This document shows, in pieces, positions 5,020-5,330 of a stretch of DNA of 5,330 bases (positions are counted from its first letter, which is position 1; the number at the start of each line of letters is the position of its first letter). Position numbers and translations under genes: made by a program. The stretch is from Gammaproteobacteria bacterium (GTDB lineage Bacteria; Pseudomonadota; Gammaproteobacteria; Steroidobacterales; Steroidobacteraceae): NCBI GenBank assembly GCA_030040235.1, contig JASHUC010000055.1, forward strand, positions 1-5,330. The letters run 5' to 3'. Under the pieces are notes generated by a model that saw only the letters and a program-made list of their open reading frames with translations, was not told the DNA's origin and did not search any database.

Positions 5020-5330
5020 TCAAAACTTCAGGTAGTTAAGCTTCGGCACGCGGGCGAACGCGGAGTCCCGAGCCACGAGCGTGGCGCCGTAGGCGAGCGC
5101 CGTAGCGGCGATCCAGGCATCGTTCTCGCCCAGTCGCCGCGACAGCGAGCTCTGCATCATCGCGGTGCGCCAGGCGATCGCGCGTGACAACTGCACGACA
5201 CGGAACCGCGCGATGAATTCGCCGAACGCTTGCGGGTCCACAAACCCTTCGGCAAATTCGCCCACCGTAATGATGCTGACCGCCACCGCCTGCCGGCGAT
5301 GGGCCGCCAAGACAGATGTTGCCGCTCCCG
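5020..5330 (-). CDS. Second PIN-domain (VapC-like) protein, N-terminus off the right edge
   Basis: The minus-strand frame stays open from the window edge to TGA at 5022-5020, giving 102 visible residues. Visible features match the C-terminal two thirds of a PIN toxin: SIITVGEF with the conserved Glu (codon 5259-5257), GENDAWIAATAL with Asp (5121-5119), and LVARDSAF with Asp (5067-5065), then a short PKLNYLKF end. The first catalytic Asp should lie beyond the edge. A TTG at 5310 could be read as a start, but it would remove the first strand and catalytic Asp, so the gene is better treated as truncated by the window. Any antitoxin partner should lie upstream, outside the window. GENDAWIAA differs from the VTDAALAALA form of the neighbouring VapC, so the two belong to different PIN subgroups and are not a recent duplication. 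Confidence 0.85.
   Translation of the reverse strand, partial: GAATSVLAAHRRQAVAVSIITVGEFAEGFVDPQAFGEFIARFRVVQLSRAIAWRTAMMQSSLSRRLGENDAWIAATALAYGATLVARDSAFARVPKLNYLKF

Noticed and set aside
5020..5310. Complete 96-residue protein starting at TTG 5310
   Set aside because: The frame remains open to the window edge, and a start there would omit the first strand and catalytic Asp of the PIN fold.

Overview
The window is GC-rich (about 60% or more by eye) bacterial chromosomal DNA. Shine-Dalgarno sites, a probable Tat export signal on a multicopper oxidase, and a chromosomal type II toxin-antitoxin module suggest a soil- or water-type Gram-negative bacterium such as a proteobacterium or acidobacterium. 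Nothing here fixes the phylum. No rRNA, tRNA, CRISPR array or insertion sequence was seen.

Layout. Positions 1-732 (minus strand) hold the start of a DoxX-like integral membrane protein that runs off the left edge. A divergent intergenic region (733-963) follows. It contains a candidate -10 box, two small dyads and a previously unlisted 14-codon reading frame (923-967) with a strong ribosome binding site. That frame's stop codon overlaps the start of the next gene. Positions 964-2424 (+) encode an exported three-domain multicopper oxidase of the laccase/CueO superfamily with a complete ligand set and Phe at the axial type-1 copper position. After a probable terminator and a Pho-box-like set of direct repeats, 2598-3995 (+) encodes a secreted metallophosphoesterase with the purple-acid-phosphatase-type motif order. 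A hairpin and about 260 bp of noncoding sequence follow.

The right part is a toxin-antitoxin region. vapB (4260-4508) and vapC (4505-4939) overlap by ATGA and are preceded by a dyad-rich candidate operator. Facing them tail to tail across a perfect 22-bp GC palindrome is a second PIN-domain protein (minus strand, 5330 down to 5020). Its N-terminus, and any antitoxin partner, lie beyond the right edge.

How the genes fit together. The oxidase and the phosphatase are both exported enzymes on the same strand. The 173-bp gap, with its own terminator-like and promoter-like signals, suggests they are transcribed separately. The toxin-antitoxin pair is self-contained. I see no convincing new multi-gene system. 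The most unusual signals are regulatory: the coupled leader ORF before the oxidase, the Pho-box-like repeats before the phosphatase, and the interleaved operator at vapBC.
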